DNA from: an uncultured Oscillospiraceae bacterium
GTDB lineage: Bacteria > Bacillota > Clostridia > Oscillospirales > Acutalibacteraceae
Assembly (NCBI GenBank): GCA_900541565.1
Contig: UQKB01000008.1
Location: 14,354-78,353, forward strand
Direction of reading: 5' to 3'
Length of the DNA: 64,000 nt
A program made the position numbers and the translations under genes. How positions within the stretch are numbered: the first letter of the stretch is position 1; the number at the start of each line of letters is the position of its first letter. The notes under the pieces were generated by a model, which was not told the origin of the DNA, ran no database searches, and worked only from the letters and a program-made list of their open reading frames with translations. Below are positions 61,961 through 64,000 of this stretch, one piece after another.

Positions 61961-63226
61961 ATGAATACAGCTCCGCTTGCAGAACGTCTGCGACCCAAAA
62001 CGCTGGATGATGTGGTAGGGCAGGCCCATCTGCTGGGGGAAGGCAGACCGCTGCGCAATATTATTCAGTCCGGCGAAATACCCAATATGATTTTCTACGG
62101 CCCTTCCGGTGTGGGCAAGAGCACGCTTGCGGCAATTATTGCAAAGCAGACCAACCGCACGCTCAGAAAACTTAACGGAACAACTGCCTCCACAGCCGAT
62201 ATTAAAGAAATTGTAAACCAGCTGGACACCTTTGGCGGGATGAATGGGATTTTGCTTTATCTTGATGAAATTCAGTATTTTAATAAAAAGCAGCAGCAAA
62301 CGCTTTTGGAATTTATTGAAAACGGCAGCATTACGCTGATTGCTTCTACCACAGAAAACCCGTATTTTTATGTGTATAATGCTATTTTAAGCCGTTGCAC
62401 CGTGTTTGAATTTAAACCCGTTACAAAAGAAGAGGTTGCAAAGGCCGTCTGGCGTGCGTTTGACGTTTTGACAGAAGAGCTGGGGCAAACGATCGATGTG
62501 GATGACGAAACGGTTTTATATATTGCAACGGCCTGCGGCGGCGATGTGCGTAAAGCGATGAACGCCGTGGAGCTGAGCGTACTGGCCTCGCCTGCAAAGA
62601 ATGGGGTGCGTTATATAACGCTGGAAACAGCCAGGCAGCTGGCACAGAAAAGTGCGATGCGCTACGATAAGGACGGCGATGAGCATTACGACATTGTGTC
62701 TGCTTATCAAAAATCCATGCGCGGTTCCGACCCGGACGCCGCACTGCATTACCTTGGAAGGCTTCTTGCAGCCGGTGATCTGCCATCGGCCTGCAGGCGT
62801 TTGATGGTTTGTGTCTGCGAGGATGTGGGGCTTGCTTATCCGCAGGCGATCCCCATTGTTAAAGCCTGTGTGGATATTGCACTGCAGGTCGGTTTGCCGG
62901 AGGCCAGGATTCCGCTTGCAGACGCGGTCGTATTGGTTTGTAATGCGCCAAAAAGCAATTCTGCGTATCAGGCAATCCATCTTGCAATCCAAGATATTGA
63001 ATCCGGAAAAATTGGAACAATCCCACGCGCCTTGCAAAATATGCATTATGACGGTGACGATAACGAAAATAAAGGGCAGTTTTATAAGTATCCGCAGGAT
63101 TACCCCAACCATTGGGTTGCCCAGCAATATTTACCCGACGTTCTTGTAGGCAGCAAATATTATGAATTTGGCGACAATAAAAACGAACAGGCCTTTAAGA
63201 CATATTGGGATAAAATTAAAAAATAA
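61961..63226 (+). CDS. rarA: Replication-associated recombination protein A (RarA/MgsA)
   Basis: AAA+ ATPase related to clamp loaders that acts at stalled forks, 421 residues. Seen: PLAERLRPKTLDDVVGQAHL, Walker A GPSGVGKST, Walker B LLYLDEIQYFNKKQQ, sensor 1 LIASTTENPYF, then the C-terminal tetramerisation domain (YDIVSAYQKSMRGSDPDAAL and DVGLAYPQAI). Start at the ATG at 61961 with GGAAAGG upstream; a GTG at 61952 is too close to that site. Confidence 0.95.
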   Translation: MNTAPLAERLRPKTLDDVVGQAHLLGEGRPLRNIIQSGEIPNMIFYGPSGVGKSTLAAIIAKQTNRTLRKLNGTTASTADIKEIVNQLDTFGGMNGILLYLDEIQYFNKKQQQTLLEFIENGSITLIASTTENPYFYVYNAILSRCTVFEFKPVTKEEVAKAVWRAFDVLTEELGQTIDVDDETVLYIATACGGDVRKAMNAVELSVLASPAKNGVRYITLETARQLAQKSAMRYDKDGDEHYDIVSAYQKSMRGSDPDAALHYLGRLLAAGDLPSACRRLMVCVCEDVGLAYPQAIPIVKACVDIALQVGLPEARIPLADAVVLVCNAPKSNSAYQAIHLAIQDIESGKIGTIPRALQNMHYDGDDNENKGQFYKYPQDYPNHWVAQQYLPDVLVGSKYYEFGDNKNEQAFKTYWDKIKK

Positions 63227-63234
63227 AGGAAAAA

Positions 63235-63270
63235 TGCTGCAGGCGGTTTTCAGCGCCTGCAGCATTTTTA
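63235..63270 (+). terminator. Terminator of rarA
   Basis: TGCTGCAGGCG (63235-63245) pairs with CGCCTGCAGCA (63254-63264), followed by TTTTTA. The remaining stretch to 63480 is AT-rich with no gene; the promoter of the next gene should lie there but is not clear. Confidence 0.88.
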
Positions 63271-63480
63271 TAGGAGAACAGCCGAAATGTGCAAAAAAAT
63301 TGTTGGCGATTGTGAAAAATGCATAAATTCATTTTATAAAGTTTGTTTAATTATACAGTATAAAAGTTCCAAGAAAGAAATTTACAATTTAGTAAAGTTG
63401 TATAATTAATGATGATAGGTGGTCTTTTTCAGGTGAAAATCGGAAGACCATTTTTCAGTTAAAAAGAAGGAGGATTTTGA

Positions 63481-64000
63481 ATGGTAAAAAGACAGCACAG
63501 GGTCACAAGCATAGCGCTGACAATGCTGCTGGTGTTGGGGATGCTTATGGTTGGAGCTGTAAACGTTTCCACAACGGCAAAAGCAGCGGGAGGCGATGTG
63601 ATCTACTTTGTCAAACCCGCAAGCTGGGGGACACCATACTGTTATGTATGGGACGACAGCGCGGGGGAAGCAGCGCAGTGGCCCGGGCAGCAGATGGAAA
63701 AAGTGGCCGGGGAGGAAGATGTATATGCATATACAATGCCCGGGAACCAGGGCAATGTAATCTTCAACAATGGGAACGAAAGTTACCAGACGGCGGACCA
63801 GACGTTTCAGGGAGGCAATAAGCTGTTCACAATCACGTCTGGAGCAGAGAGCAAGACGGCAGGCGGAGTATGGAGCGACTACAGCGGGACGCCGGTAGAG
63901 CCGACAGAGCCGGTGGGGCCGACAGAGCCGGTGGGGCCGACAGAACCGGTGGGGCCGACAGAACCGGTGGGGCCAACAGAACCGGCAGACCCTACAGACC
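63481..64000 (+). CDS. Secreted starch-binding (CBM26-like) protein, N-terminal part (cut by window edge)
   Basis: Open from the ATG at 63481 (AAGGAGG upstream) to the end, 173 residues seen. Signal peptide (SIALTMLLVLGMLMVGAVNV, cleavage near AKAAG), then a module with VIYFVKPASWGTPYCYVWDD, EAAQWPGQQM and NVIFNNGNESYQTADQTF, the CBM26/starch-binding pattern seen also in the CotH protein (tryptophans and the FNNG/FTNG turn). From about residue 139 a linker of hexapeptide repeats EPVGPT begins. The missing part should hold a catalytic or docking domain. Confidence 0.85.
   Translation, partial: MVKRQHRVTSIALTMLLVLGMLMVGAVNVSTTAKAAGGDVIYFVKPASWGTPYCYVWDDSAGEAAQWPGQQMEKVAGEEDVYAYTMPGNQGNVIFNNGNESYQTADQTFQGGNKLFTITSGAESKTAGGVWSDYSGTPVEPTEPVGPTEPVGPTEPVGPTEPVGPTEPADPTD
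63899..63990 (+). repeat. 18-base direct repeats coding for a Pro-Thr-Glu linker
   Basis: About five tandem copies of CCGACAGAGCCGGTGGGG with A/G changes at third codon positions, coding for PTEPVG. The near-identical DNA makes this a likely spot for slippage and length change. Confidence 0.85.

Noticed and set aside
63899..63990. CRISPR-like tandem repeats
   Set aside because: The 18-base units are contiguous with no spacers and keep the reading frame; they encode a Pro-rich linker. No CRISPR array was seen anywhere.

Overview
The window reads as a chromosomal segment of a spore-forming Clostridia bacterium (Firmicutes/Bacillota), most likely a gut Ruminococcaceae/Oscillospiraceae member. 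The basis is a GerW/YtfJ-type spore gene, the Clostridia gene orders SRP RNA-dnaX-ybaB-recR, scpA-scpB-DUF2953-gerW-dac-rluB, yceD-rpmF and DUF512-der-plsY, glgD beside glgC, a leucine-type T-box, and a secreted protein carrying both a starch-binding module and a dockerin. This placement is inference; no 16S or tRNA gene was seen.

Layout: 1-1048 holds the N-terminal part of a type I restriction HsdR subunit running off the left edge, then an AraC regulator. 2454-5374 (minus) is SRP RNA, dnaX, ybaB, recR. 5494-12825 (plus) has rpmB, an acyltransferase, a site-2 protease and the chromosome-segregation/sporulation/cell-wall block. 12835-16208 is a three-gene biotin carboxyltransferase operon resembling a soluble transcarboxylase. 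16262-18130 has a CNNM/CorC protein and a CmpB-like membrane protein. 18232-21722 is ilvB-ilvN-ilvC. 21727-28505 (minus) is a small lipoprotein and the glycogen operon glgB-glgC-glgD-glgA. 28506-29260 has no gene but contains hairpins and an orphan terminator.

29261-40520 is the main accessory island. It encodes a MATE exporter fused to a degenerate anti-sigma-kinase-like domain, a 2995-residue NRPS with architecture A-T-C-A-T-C-A-T-R, and a STAS anti-sigma-antagonist protein. The reductase terminus predicts release of a peptide aldehyde (or alcohol). The first A domain lacks the aspartate that normally binds the amino group, so the starter may be a carboxylic acid without an alpha-amine. 40795-43963 holds a tiny Cys/Asn/Gly-rich protein and a yybP-ykoY (Mn2+) riboswitch with terminator in front of a Ca/Mn-type P-type ATPase. 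44157-46700 is a secreted CotH protein with starch-binding module and dockerin.

46791-49530 is the scar of an integrative element: a recombinase tail, a decayed Tn916-type sigma factor, and an apparently intact MerR regulator divergent from a DUF4097 lipoprotein whose promoter has the classical 19-bp MerR spacing. 49582-63270 returns to housekeeping genes: yceD-rpmF, DUF512-der-plsY, a cyclase-family hydrolase, a lipoprotein of unknown role, gph-queH, T-box-controlled leuA, glyA and rarA. The right edge (63481 on) starts a second secreted starch-binding protein with a Pro-Thr-Glu repeat linker. With the dockerin protein it suggests an amylosome-like extracellular starch system, matched inside the cell by the glycogen operon.
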